NCBI GenBank assembly: GCA_016714125.1
Contig: JADJNX010000001.1
Location: forward strand, 248,001 to 312,000
Origin: Ignavibacteriales bacterium
GTDB lineage: Bacteria; Bacteroidota; Ignavibacteria; Ignavibacteriales; Ignavibacteriaceae
Reading direction: 5' to 3'
Length of the DNA: 64,000 nt
In this document: positions 9,873 through 19,327 of the stretch, in pieces
Layout: every line of letters starts with the position of its first letter
Numbering within the stretch: the stretch's first letter is position 1
Made by a program: the position numbers and the translations under genes
The notes under the pieces: model-generated
Database searches by the model: none
Told to the model about the DNA's origin: nothing
The model's input: the letters and a program-made list of their open reading frames with translations, nothing else

Positions 9873-10791
9873 CCGCAGGCTCCTCCTTCCTGAACACTTC
9901 GGTAATTACCAATCCGGAAAAAATTATTGTTGCCCCGATAAATCCAAGATTGGTAAAACTTTCATCAAGCAACAGATATGCTATCAATGCGGCAAATATC
10001 GGTTCAAAAGAGTAAAGTATCGCAGCCTTTACGGGTGGAACTTCTTTTTGATATTTTGTCATCATAGTAATGTTGAAAAGGGTCGCAAAAAATATTGTAT
10101 AGATAAAGGCAAAGATCAATTCATCATTCAACTCAAACATAATTCGTTCAACACCGGTAAAGTGGAATACGGGCATCAAGATGAGGGCAGCCACAGTTGT
10201 AAATGCAAGTTGTGAAAATGTTGCATATAAATAGTTGTTCCGTTTGGTGACCACATCAAGATAAACGATGTAAATACCAAATGACATGGCACAGAGCAGA
10301 GTTAATAGATCACCAAAATTGAAAGTGCTGCCCAGTTCTGAGAGGACTGAAACAACATCACCATCCCCGCTCGAAAGAAGCACAATACCCACTCCTGCGA
10401 TTCCAATCCCTATCGTGTTAACCAGAGTAGGCAATTTTCTCGTAATGAGCATTTGAGCGATTGGTGTAAAAATTACAAATGTGCCGGTGATAAAAGCTGA
10501 TTTAGAGGCAGTTGTATATTGCAGGCCCACAGTCTGGAGGATAAATCCGGGAAAAAACCACCATCAAATCAAAAGACCATCGAGAATTTGTTTTCTGGTC
10601 AGTCCTTTAAAATGTTTATAAACAAACGGAAGGAGAATAAGTGCCGCGATTCCAAATCTTATACTGACAAAAACCAGAGGGGAGGCATAATCAAGCGCAC
10701 CTTTAATTAACGCAAATGTGCCTCCCCAAATTGCTGTAAGCAGAATAAGGATTAATTCCGCCTTAAATTCCATTAATCTTGAACGATTCAT
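9865..10791 (-). CDS. EamA/DMT-family transporter, interrupted by an in-frame TGA
   Basis: A ten-helix drug/metabolite transporter made of two EamA repeats: AIWGGTFALIKGAL opens the first, and the second starts near 10360. The N-terminal piece (10564-10791) ends at a TGA (10564-10566). The rest continues in the same frame with WWFFPGFILQTVGLQYTTASKSAF, so the family motif GLLIGxxxFxGF is broken only at Gly. Either a GGA-to-TGA change or two compensating run-length errors (the TTT and T6 runs beside it) would explain this. Substrate unknown. It follows era by five bases. Confidence 0.85.
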
Positions 10792-10796
10792 TCCGG

Positions 10797-11708
10797 CTAT
10801 TGATCCACTTCGTCGTGTGAATAACCAAAATGCCTCAAAAGCCTGTCATCACTCCGCCAGTTGGGTCTCACCTTAACTCTGATGTCGAGGTAAACTTCCC
10901 TGCCTAAAAAAGACTCGATGGAAGTTCTTGCTTTTTCACCAAGTGTTTTGATCATTGAGCCACGTTTTCCAATAATAATTCCAATTTGAGAATCACGCTC
11001 AACATAAATCATCGCTGCGATAAAATCTTTCCTGCCTTCCCTTTCCTTAAAATCATCAATCACCACCTCACAACTGTAGGGTACTTCTTTTTCATATAAT
11101 TCGAGGATAGTTTCTCTGATTATTTCGGAGACAAAAAATCTTTCACTTTCATCGGAAAGATCGTCTTCAGGATAATATTTTGGGTGTTCGGGCAGGTTTT
11201 CAACAAAAAACTCTTTGATTATATCAAGATTCACTTTTGCAAGTGCTGAAATTGGTATAACTTTGTCAAATTTTTTCGTCTCTTCAAAATACTCAATACT
11301 TGTAATTGTTTTTTGTTCGTCGATATCAATCTTGTTTACACATGCAATTTTAGGAACATTCTGTTTCTTCACAAGTTTTAATATCTGACCAATAGCAGAA
11401 TCTTCTTCTGAATGAGGGGGTGCCTGTGCATCGTGCAACCAGACAATTATATCGGCATCTTGTAACGAAATATTTACATATTCCATCATCTTTTCTTGAA
11501 GTTTATACTTCGGTTCGAGGATACCAGGGGTGTCAAGAAAGATAATCTGATAATTTTCTCCTGAGAGAATACCAAGCACCCGCTTCCTGGTAGTCTGGGG
11601 TTTCGAAGTTATGATCGATATCTTCTCACCAAGGAGAGCATTCATGAGTGTACTTTTCCCCGCATTTGGGGCTCCAAGAATAGTAACATATCCGGCTTTG
11701 GTTGTCAT
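10797..11708 (-). CDS. era: GTPase Era
   Basis: Ribosome-assembly GTPase that binds 16S rRNA. From the chosen start it is about 303 residues, the usual length. G1 GAPNAGKS is at 12-19, G3 is DTPG, G4 is NKID, and the C-terminal KH domain contains GIIIGKRGSMIKTLG. The open frame reaches further upstream into the permease gene, but the ATG at 11708 is preceded by AAGGAA at good spacing and matches normal Era starts (MTTKAGYVTILG). Confidence 0.95.
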   Translation of the reverse strand: MTTKAGYVTILGAPNAGKSTLMNALLGEKISIITSKPQTTRKRVLGILSGENYQIIFLDTPGILEPKYKLQEKMMEYVNISLQDADIIVWLHDAQAPPHSEEDSAIGQILKLVKKQNVPKIACVNKIDIDEQKTITSIEYFEETKKFDKVIPISALAKVNLDIIKEFFVENLPEHPKYYPEDDLSDESERFFVSEIIRETILELYEKEVPYSCEVVIDDFKEREGRKDFIAAMIYVERDSQIGIIIGKRGSMIKTLGEKARTSIESFLGREVYLDIRVKVRPNWRSDDRLLRHFGYSHDEVDQ

Positions 11709-11749
11709 GACATCACTTCCTTTCTCGTTTTCCATGCTGCTCATTTTTG

Positions 11750-13054
11750 TCAGTAAGGGTAAATTATGAACAATATCAGTGAAATTACACCCAATACCCA
11801 CATTCCGAGTGATATATCAGAACTCTTTCGGGCAGCAAGCTTAAATATGATGTAAACAATAAATCCCCCTGTCATTCCAATACCGATATTATAACTAAAA
11901 GCCATGAGAACTATAGTCACAAAAACGGGTACCGCCTCACTAAGGTCGGTAAAATCGAGTTGGGTCACCATCCCCATCATGAGCAGACCTACCACCATAA
12001 GTGCAGGTGCATAAGCATACGCAGGAATCGCCGAAATAAAAGGTGACAGAAAAAGTGTAAAGAGGAACATGATGGAAGTAACCACTGCTGTTAGTCCCGT
12101 CTTTCCTCCGGCTTCAATTCCGGTTGCGGAATCGATATATGTTCCTGCGGTTGTTGTACCCAAAAGACCAGCAACAGTGGTCGCAATTGCATCACTGAGC
12201 ATTGGCTTCTCAACTTCAGGAAGTTCCCCTTTATCATTCAGGAATTTCCCCACCATCGAAAGCGCCATCAAGGTACCGATGGTATCAACGATATCCATAA
12301 CAACAATAGTTAGAATTACAGAAGCAAAACTCCACTGCAATGCTCCCACTAAATCAAACTGCCAAAAAATTGGAGAAATATCCGGTGGCAGACTAACCCA
12401 CTGAGCGGGTAATTCTTCAAGTCCGCTAACAAACCCTATAAAAGTTATTGAAAGTATTCCAAGCAGGATGGCTCCCTTCACTTTTTTCATCATCAAAAGT
12501 GCCATTACAATAAATCCAAGAATCGCCATCAACACTTCGGGCTCATTAAAATGGCCAATTCTCACAGGAGGATTTGAAGCTCCAATAATTATTCCCGATT
12601 TAACCAGGCCAATAAAAGTGAGGAAAAGACCAATTCCAACTGTACAAGCTATCTTTAACGATTGTGGAATTGATTTTGACAACCACCCCCTGAATCCCGT
12701 TATTGTGGCAAAAATCAAAATAATGCCACTGATCAAGATTGCACCAATCGCAGTCTGCCATGTATGTCCCATTATTTCGACAACCGTAAATGCTATAAAC
12801 GCATTCATCCCCATATATGGAGCAATTGCAAAAGGTCGTTTTGCATACACCCCGGTCAGGAATGTTCCTACAAAAGCCACAAGGATGGTTGCAACCATAG
12901 TGGGGGCCTCCGGAATACCGGCAACAGCGAGCACCTTGGGGTTAACTATGATAATATAAGAGATAGTGAAAAAGGTGGTTAATCCTGCGAGAATCTCCGT
13001 TTTAATGGTTGATCCGTGCTTTTCTATTTCAAAGAACGATGAGATAAATTTCAT
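11750..13054 (-). CDS. NCS2-family purine permease (AzgA/PbuG-like)
   Basis: A 434-residue inner-membrane nucleobase:H+ symporter with about 13 helices. It carries the AzgA-branch features FFEIEKHGSTIKTEILAGL at the N-terminus, APYMGMNAF in helix 3 and the TAGTYIDSATGIEAGGKTG loop that forms the substrate site. Likely substrates are adenine, guanine or hypoxanthine. It sits upstream of era on the same strand. Confidence 0.93.
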   Translation of the reverse strand: MKFISSFFEIEKHGSTIKTEILAGLTTFFTISYIIIVNPKVLAVAGIPEAPTMVATILVAFVGTFLTGVYAKRPFAIAPYMGMNAFIAFTVVEIMGHTWQTAIGAILISGIILIFATITGFRGWLSKSIPQSLKIACTVGIGLFLTFIGLVKSGIIIGASNPPVRIGHFNEPEVLMAILGFIVMALLMMKKVKGAILLGILSITFIGFVSGLEELPAQWVSLPPDISPIFWQFDLVGALQWSFASVILTIVVMDIVDTIGTLMALSMVGKFLNDKGELPEVEKPMLSDAIATTVAGLLGTTTAGTYIDSATGIEAGGKTGLTAVVTSIMFLFTLFLSPFISAIPAYAYAPALMVVGLLMMGMVTQLDFTDLSEAVPVFVTIVLMAFSYNIGIGMTGGFIVYIIFKLAARKSSDISLGMWVLGVISLILFIIYPY

Positions 13055-13098
13055 GTATGGGTTATCTGCAATAATTTGGTGTAAAGTATATTAAAGTG

Positions 13099-14063
13099 TC
13101 AGTCATTAAAAAATTTACTGATAACTTCTTCCGCTTCTTCTTCGTTTAGTAAAAGTATCCGTGAGATTTCTTTCGCTTTTTTCCTGACTCTTCCACGATC
13201 ATCAATACTGAGGGACAGGTGTTCAAGATATTTAACGAGAACAAATTTTCCCGCAGTCTCACATATATTCATCACTAAAAGTTCATCCATCCCGAGGTCA
13301 ATGCCAAGTTTCATTATAAAATCGGCTTCCCTGCGATCAAGTTCTCTGTCGGTCAATGCGATTGCCCAGGCACACAATACAGCAGCCCTTTTAAATTCAA
13401 ATCTTTAATCGATTCACATTCTTCCTTTGATATCCCTCTCCGGGAGAGCAATCTCGCTTATGTCGTGAGGTACAGGAAAAACAAAATCGAAGAGAAATAG
13501 TTTTCAATTTCCTTTAAAGTTTCATCAGCACCGGCAACAAGCAGAAGGACTTTGCTGAAAAACTCCTTTTCAACATCATTCTCCGGCTTCCCTTCACGCA
13601 ATATTTTTTCAAATCCATATTCTTTTCTGGCACTCGACTCCAGGGCAAACCATGATTCTGTTGTTTCATCCCAAGCAAAATGGGAGCTTATCGAGAGAAA
13701 AGCTCTCACGATTCCTGCGTTTATAGCTTCTTCATTATGGACATGGGGTTCATCCTTTAAAATGGCTCGAGTATCGAAAAATTTTTCGTCGTCAAACAAT
13801 CTGCTCCCAAATTTACCATTGATTACCATTTGGAAGAGCCTGGTTATGGAATGTCTGATATTGTTAAAGGCGCTATCTTCACTCCCCCTGAAAACAGGTT
13901 CATTAATCGTCAGCGGGATGTGTGTCATCGCTGCAAATTTTTGTCCCGTTTGTGGACACTTAAAGACACACAAAACCAAATCACCGTCGAGGGTGTAACT
14001 TTGCAAGAGCGGTTTAACATTATTAAAATTGGCGGTTTCCAAGACATTTCTCCAAGAATTCAA
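13099..14063 (-). CDS. Uncharacterised protein with TerB-like C-terminus (multiply frameshifted)
   Basis: The literal frames are 13458-14063 and 13099-13377. Three one-base run corrections (extra A in an A4 run near 13501, one C fewer in CCC near 13440, extra A in an A4 run near 13394) give one frame of about 320 residues. The first 170 residues have no family I recognise (FKCPQTGQKF, HFAWDETTESWFALE). The rest is helical and acidic with the look of TerB domains: VLLLVAGADETLKEIE, then CAWAIALTDRELDRREADF. TerB-like domains are cytosolic metal-binding helical bundles in stress and phage-defence contexts. The start (TTG at 14063) is uncertain. Confidence 0.6.
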
Positions 14064-14105
14064 AATCTACTAAACAAATATTTAAAAAAATAATGGGATT
14101 ATCAA

Positions 14106-14853
14106 TTATTTTGATGAAAGAAGCGAAGAAACAGACTCATGAAACCTGATCCTAAACCCTTTGATACCCTCTTTTTTTCGGTTGGGATATACTCGATTGG
14201 TTAAAAGTATGATGGCAAATCGTTTTTCAGGATCTACCCAAATTGAAGTCCCTGTAAATCCGGTATGTCCAAATGACCCTTCAGAAAATCCCTTGCCTGC
14301 ACTACCGGCAAATTTTAAATTTGTGTCCCATCCGAGAGCGCGGGAAGAATTGTTCGATTGCCGGGTTATAAATTTTTTGATTGTTGCCGGTTTAAGAATT
14401 TTATGTCCGTCGTAAGTTCCACCTGAAATGAGCATCAAAATATATTTTGAGACATCCTGAACAGATGAGAACAATCCGGCATGGCCTGAGATACCACCAA
14501 GCAGATCACAGTTTTCATCGTGGACAGTCCCCTGAATTAATCTGTGCCTTATATAGTCATCGATCTCCGTCGGAACACAAAATTGCCTGTCAATCAATTC
14601 CGGTATAAACATCGTATGGGTCATTCCCAGTGGCACCCACAAATAGTCCGACAAAAATTGATCCAGTCTTTTTCCACTGATACGTTCAACCACTAAGGTC
14701 AAAAAGTGAGGTAAGTTTTACAGGAGAAGAATTTTCTTCGTAGGTAAACCCGCCGTATGCTTGCTCATAAAAAATTTTACCATCTTTGATGATAGCAACA
14801 GCCGCAGCCGGGAACACTGAATCACTAATCCCCTTCCGGACCAGTTCGTCAAT
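14106..14853 (-). pseudogene. Beta-lactamase-like serine hydrolase domain with catalytic region deleted
   Basis: Reading from 14853, the sequence begins like a class C-type serine hydrolase (FPAAAVAIIKDGKIFYEQAYG, ending SLFDL) where DLASLTK, holding the SxxK serine, should follow. It then jumps at about 14700 to TLVVERISGKRLDQFL, which normally comes after the YxN motif. About 100 codons are missing, including both catalytic boxes, and the frame shifts there. The third box, HTGFTGTSIWVDP, is intact downstream. It is probably the C-terminal half of the NagZ gene upstream. A real deletion and an assembly collapse are both possible. Confidence 0.72.
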
Positions 14854-16706
14854 CATCTTGAATTTTTTATCAAGGCCTGAAGTTTTCCCTTCTCTTTTAA
14901 GAGGTCAATTCCATCACCTTTCTTAAAATTTGTGCCTTTTATCGTGACGGGCAGTTTACCTGAGATATTGTGCTCTCCAAAAACCGAGGCTGCCATCGCC
15001 ATTTCACTCGCAAACTCCGCCCCATAATTGGTTATAAAAACAGCCACATCCGGAAAATGTTTCAGTGCGTAAGGATGAGAATGAGCAAGAAGAATCACTT
15101 TTTTCCCATTTCTTACAAGAGAATTAACAAGCTCAACTTTATTTTGGTCAAGATTTATCCGACCCGTTGAATTTCTAATCTGTAAATAAATTGAAACTAT
15201 AATTGTTTTAAAGTTCTCTGTCTTTTCCTTGAAAGTTGTCAGGTCCGTTTTATCAGGATTTTGTGGTAACTGCCAGGTTTCAATATTTTTATTCCGTTTT
15301 TCTATCTCTTCGATAAAAACTTTTTCATTGGGAAAATCCTTCCCGTCTTTTATCACTATATGGAGATACTTCGATTTTTTATCGAGGGGAAAGATTAGTG
15401 GGTCATTTTTCACCAGAGTTATCGACCTGATGGCAAGGTCTCTTCCAATCTCATCGAGTGGTTCTTCTTTCATCAGTTTTTCAACCTCTGACATCGGGGC
15501 ATATCTCTGCCTGAAGAGTCCAAGCCACTTTTTAGCTTGAAGTATCCGCCTGACCGACTGATTAATCCTTGCCTCGCTAATTCTACCTGAACTGACTTCC
15601 TTCAAAATTGCGTTCAAAGATTCAATTGTGCTAAGCGGGGTCATAATAACATCAACCCCTGCGTTAACAGCAAGAACTGCAGCCTCACCCGGAGAATGAT
15701 ATTTTGAGATGGCTTTCATACTCATGGCATCAGTGTTAATAATGCCCTTAAATTTTAGCTCGTCTCTTAATAGTCCGGTAACGATTCTGTGTGAAAGAGT
15801 TGCAGGTGTATCCTGTAAGTTATACGCCTCTATACCCAGATGTCCAACCATTACAGAAAAAGCATCTTTGTCAATATTCTTTTTGAAAGGGAAAAGTTCG
15901 TTCCTTTCAAATTCTTCTTTACTTCCTTTGATCACTGCCAAATCAGTGTGAGAATCAACCGAACTGTTTCCATGTCCGGGAAAATGTTTAAGTGATGAGA
16001 GCACTCCACCGGCCTGCAAACCCTTCATCATCATTATTCCAAGATTGGCAACCTGTTCGGGATCTTCGCCAAATGACCTGACATTAATAATCGGATTTTC
16101 GGAGTTGTTGTTGATGTCGAGAACAGGTGCGAGATTCCAGTGAACTCCTATTATTTTAGAATCTGCGGCTATCCTTTTCCCCATTTCATAAACGAGTAAA
16201 GGTGCATCAGCGGCCCCAATCGCCATGTTAAAGGGGTAAGATTTTGCTCCCGGGATTCTCATTGCAAGGCCGCGCTCAAAATCTTCAGAGATCAAAAGTG
16301 GAATCTCTGATTCATCTTGAAGTTCACGAATCATATTTGCAGTTTTTATCAAACTAGAACCAAACAAAACAAAACCACCCGGTTTGTATTTTTTGAAATG
16401 TTTTGAGTCTAATTCATCAAGGGTTTGCCTCCCGGGTTGAACCGCAGGAAATAACATCTGCCCAATTTTTTCTTCCAGAGTCATGGTTTTCAGAAGGGAA
16501 TCAACAAAATGATCGGGTGCATCTGAAAAAACAACATCTGCGGATGTGGTGTCGGTTATCCCCGAAAAATAATCATCCCCGGCAGGATTGACTTGAGGGA
16601 TCGACTCGTCGGTTCCCGTATCGCCACAACCTGAAACAAACAAAAGAAGCGATACACAAAGTGCACCGCTTCTTACAAACCTGAAAAAATTGAACTTGGA
16701 AATCAT
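14853..16706 (-). CDS. GH3 beta-N-acetylglucosaminidase lipoprotein (NagZ-like), N-terminal half of a fusion
   Basis: Cleaves N-acetylglucosamine from muropeptides or cell-wall glycans. A lipobox (LFVSGC) anchors it in the envelope. The GH3 catalytic domain shows the NagZ-specific KHFPGHGNSSVDSH loop with its acid/base His and the nucleophile Asp in INTDAMSM. A GH3 C-terminal-type domain follows (VILLAHSHPY, NYGAEFASEMAMA). It stops at 14853, but adding one base to the T4 run at 14883-14886 carries the frame into the serine-hydrolase domain (KTSGLDKKFKMIDELV). NagZ/beta-lactamase fusions of about 970 residues are known in Bacteroidota. It overlaps the AmpG-like gene by four bases. Confidence 0.88.
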   Translation of the reverse strand: MISKFNFFRFVRSGALCVSLLLFVSGCGDTGTDESIPQVNPAGDDYFSGITDTTSADVVFSDAPDHFVDSLLKTMTLEEKIGQMLFPAVQPGRQTLDELDSKHFKKYKPGGFVLFGSSLIKTANMIRELQDESEIPLLISEDFERGLAMRIPGAKSYPFNMAIGAADAPLLVYEMGKRIAADSKIIGVHWNLAPVLDINNNSENPIINVRSFGEDPEQVANLGIMMMKGLQAGGVLSSLKHFPGHGNSSVDSHTDLAVIKGSKEEFERNELFPFKKNIDKDAFSVMVGHLGIEAYNLQDTPATLSHRIVTGLLRDELKFKGIINTDAMSMKAISKYHSPGEAAVLAVNAGVDVIMTPLSTIESLNAILKEVSSGRISEARINQSVRRILQAKKWLGLFRQRYAPMSEVEKLMKEEPLDEIGRDLAIRSITLVKNDPLIFPLDKKSKYLHIVIKDGKDFPNEKVFIEEIEKRNKNIETWQLPQNPDKTDLTTFKEKTENFKTIIVSIYLQIRNSTGRINLDQNKVELVNSLVRNGKKVILLAHSHPYALKHFPDVAVFITNYGAEFASEMAMAASVFGEHNISGKLPVTIKGTNFKKGDGIDLLKEKGKLQALIKNSR

Positions 16707-17989
16707 CTGACTTTTTTGCCAAAATCTTTATCAAGCGGCACAAGCCATGTGGCAAAAAAGCTTGGGATGGCAGTTAATAGAACTATCAGGAAAAAATTCT
16801 CATAGCCCACTGTTTCTTCAAGCCATCCGCTCCACATTCCCGGAATCATCATCCCAAGTGCCATAAAACCGGTACATATCGCGTACGATGAAGTTTTATA
16901 TTTGTTATCTGAGACATACATCATATAGACCATATATGCAGCAAAGCCAAATCCATAACCAAATTGTTCAACGACTACTGCAACTCCGATAATATAGATA
17001 TCATGTGGAGGTGTTGCTGCCAGATACCAGAATGCAATTATGGGAAGGTGCATTGCCAGGAGCATCGGCCACAACCATTTTTTTAGACCATGACGCGAGA
17101 TTGCGATACCTCCAAGAATGCCACCCACCGTAAGAGCAAGAATCCCGGCAGTTCCGTAAACGATTGCAAACTGTTCGTTTGACAAACCCATACCCTGTTT
17201 GGCTACGGGGTCTTTCAAAAATGGAGCAACCATTTTTACGAGCTGTGCCTCGGGGAGTCTGAACACAAGAAGGAAAAAGAGGATAAGCCCGATCTTCTTC
17301 TGCTTAAAAAATTCTGCAAAAGCGAGGAAAAACTCCTTGATTTTGTCTTTTCCCTCTTCAACTCTCGGGGAATCCTCAACAGGATAAGGGAGCATAAATT
17401 TGTGATACACAAAAAACACCAGGAATAATGCCGCGGCAACACCAAACACTATCATCCACGCCGGTTCTGCTTCGCCATTAAAATATTCTTTGGTGAAATA
17501 ACCTGCCATAAAAACCAGAACACCGTTACCAAATAGAGTGGCAGCTCTGTAGAATGTGCTTCTTATTCCCACAAAAAATGATTGTTTATCTTTATCAAGA
17601 GCAAGCAGATAAAATCCGTCAGCGGCAATATCGTGCGTTGCAGACGCAAGTGCCATCAATCCCAAAAAGATTATTGAGGGCCAGAAAAAAGAAGTGAGTG
17701 GAAGTGACAATGTAAAGGCAACACCCACAAACCCGAGGGCAAGAAGACCTTGCATACTGACCGTCCAAAGCCTTTTGGTTTTAACGATGTCAACAATTGG
17801 GCTCCATAGTGGTTTTATAACCCAGGGGAGATATAACCAACTTGTAAACAGGGCAATGTCAGTGTTGGAGACTCCCAAATCTTTATACATAACTACGGAT
17901 ACTGTCATTACAATTACATAAGGAATACCTTCAGCAAAATAAAGTGTCGGTATCCACGACCATGGATGTCTCTTTTCTTTTTTACTCAT
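16703..17989 (-). CDS. AmpG-like major facilitator permease
   Basis: A 428-residue, 12-helix MFS protein resembling AmpG, the permease for anhydro-muropeptides. It opens with WSWIPTLYFAEGIPY, the conserved AmpG-type start, and has ATHDIAADGFYLLAL in helix 4. Its ATG is followed within the operon by the NagZ-like lipoprotein (four-base overlap) and preceded by a BadF-type sugar kinase. Context supports import of cell-wall turnover products; the family alone would also allow other sugars. Confidence 0.85.
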   Translation of the reverse strand: MSKKEKRHPWSWIPTLYFAEGIPYVIVMTVSVVMYKDLGVSNTDIALFTSWLYLPWVIKPLWSPIVDIVKTKRLWTVSMQGLLALGFVGVAFTLSLPLTSFFWPSIIFLGLMALASATHDIAADGFYLLALDKDKQSFFVGIRSTFYRAATLFGNGVLVFMAGYFTKEYFNGEAEPAWMIVFGVAAALFLVFFVYHKFMLPYPVEDSPRVEEGKDKIKEFFLAFAEFFKQKKIGLILFFLLVFRLPEAQLVKMVAPFLKDPVAKQGMGLSNEQFAIVYGTAGILALTVGGILGGIAISRHGLKKWLWPMLLAMHLPIIAFWYLAATPPHDIYIIGVAVVVEQFGYGFGFAAYMVYMMYVSDNKYKTSSYAICTGFMALGMMIPGMWSGWLEETVGYENFFLIVLLTAIPSFFATWLVPLDKDFGKKVR

Positions 17990-18013
17990 CTTGTTCTATT
18001 TTCAGGTTATTTT

Positions 18014-18934
18014 CTAATTATTTACTTCCATTCCCAAATAAACCGCTCCCATAACAGGTGGCTCAAGGGTTTGTTGAATTACAACATCCGGATGTCTCTC
18101 AGAAAGCTTTTTCTTGAAGAGTTGTGAAAATATATTTTCTTTTGTCAAGACACTCCCAACAAATGAAACTTTAAGTACTTCATCGCCAAACTTTTTTTTC
18201 ATCGCTTTAATATGATCTATCAAACCGTCTGACTCTTCATCCAGAATTTTCTTGGAAATTTCATCACCCTGTTCAGCGGCTTCAATTACCAGTGGAGCTA
18301 CCGAGGCTATGTCGAACCCGTTTGAATAAACAGCAGAAATCATATCGTTTGGTTCGTTAAATCCAAATTTTTGGGCAACAATATCTTTTAAAGTTGTATA
18401 ATCACCTCTGCCGTCCATCGCTCTTGCAACTGAGGTTAATCCTCTCTGACCAAGTTTGTAACCACTCCCTTCATCCCCGAGAAATCTGCCAAATCCTCCA
18501 ACTCTGAAAATCTCTCCTGAAACATTTTTACCAAACATTATGGATCCTGTTCCGGCTATCATAATTGCTCCACTCACGCCGGGGAATGCAGTTTCAAGTG
18601 CAATTCTTGCATCAGAAACCACAGTAAAACGGGGAAGATGAATATTGTTTTCAGAAAATTTTTCAAGGACAGATTTTTCGAGCCGTTGGGCGTCTGCTAC
18701 CCGTCCGGCTCCTGTGGTACCAAGAACAACGGCTGAAAGATCGCTGTAGTTCAGGTTTTTTGAAGATATGAAATTATTGATAAGATTAAATAATGTTTCG
18801 GTGACAGTATCAAGACCATTCAAAAGAAAGTTAGAGTTACCCCCAAAACTCTCTCCCAAATTGTTCTTTTTTTCATCAAGACACACAAGATGAGTTTTTG
18901 TTCCGCCACCATCAATTCCGATGTAATAATGCAT
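18014..18934 (-). CDS. BadF/BcrD-family N-acetylglucosamine kinase-like protein
   Basis: An ASKHA-fold kinase of about 306 residues. The phosphate-1 motif is YYIGIDGGGTKTH, followed by VLGTTGAG, IAGTGSIMFG and GFGRFLGDEGSGY, the last being typical of GlcNAc kinases. The open frame extends 24 codons upstream, but homology and the IDGGGTKT position place the start at the ATG at 18934. It would phosphorylate amino sugars released by the NagZ-like enzyme and imported with the AmpG-like permease encoded downstream. Confidence 0.88.
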   Translation of the reverse strand: MHYYIGIDGGGTKTHLVCLDEKKNNLGESFGGNSNFLLNGLDTVTETLFNLINNFISSKNLNYSDLSAVVLGTTGAGRVADAQRLEKSVLEKFSENNIHLPRFTVVSDARIALETAFPGVSGAIMIAGTGSIMFGKNVSGEIFRVGGFGRFLGDEGSGYKLGQRGLTSVARAMDGRGDYTTLKDIVAQKFGFNEPNDMISAVYSNGFDIASVAPLVIEAAEQGDEISKKILDEESDGLIDHIKAMKKKFGDEVLKVSFVGSVLTKENIFSQLFKKKLSERHPDVVIQQTLEPPVMGAVYLGMEVNN

Positions 18935-19024
18935 CTCTAAATTTCTTATTTTTGAACAATTCTTTTTCTTATTTAGGTAAGCTAAAATAAGAAAAGCGAG
19001 TCTCAAAAAGAAATTAAGAACGGG

Positions 19025-19213
19025 TTATTCTGTCATGATATAAAAAATTCCGTAAAGAATGCCGAATAAAAGAGCGACTGAACCAACAAGCAGAATTGTC
19101 TGACGCATTTTCCTGTTTCTTTCTTGTTGTCTCAGGAATCTGTTGGTTTCTGAATAATCTCTTTTATAGTCGCCGTTTTTTATATCCCAAGGATCGGGTT
19201 TTTGTATTTCCAT
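19025..19213 (-). CDS. Small single-helix membrane protein
   Basis: About 62 residues from the ATG at 19213 (a TTG lies six codons upstream). It has a charged N-terminal half (PDPWDIKNGDYKRDYSETNR), then one membrane helix (TILLVGSVALLFGILYGIF). No family recognised. It precedes the sugar kinase gene on the same strand and may be the first gene of that operon. Confidence 0.65.
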   Translation of the reverse strand: MEIQKPDPWDIKNGDYKRDYSETNRFLRQQERNRKMRQTILLVGSVALLFGILYGIFYIMTE

Positions 19214-19327
19214 AAAATTTCTTTTGCTCAAAGTGATTAATTTTAGATTAAATTTTTCTAAAATTAATATAAATCATTCTCATTCATTAAAATGTGACTG
19301 TCCTGACAGTCGCCAGTCTAATAATAA

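Noticed and set aside
10564..10566. Selenocysteine codon in the EamA gene
   Set aside because: EamA proteins are not selenoproteins, the position is Gly in the family, and no SECIS-like stem was seen after the TGA.
12468..12959. 163-codon open frame antisense to the purine permease
   Set aside because: A shadow of the permease's codon usage on the opposite strand; no start signal and the permease is intact.
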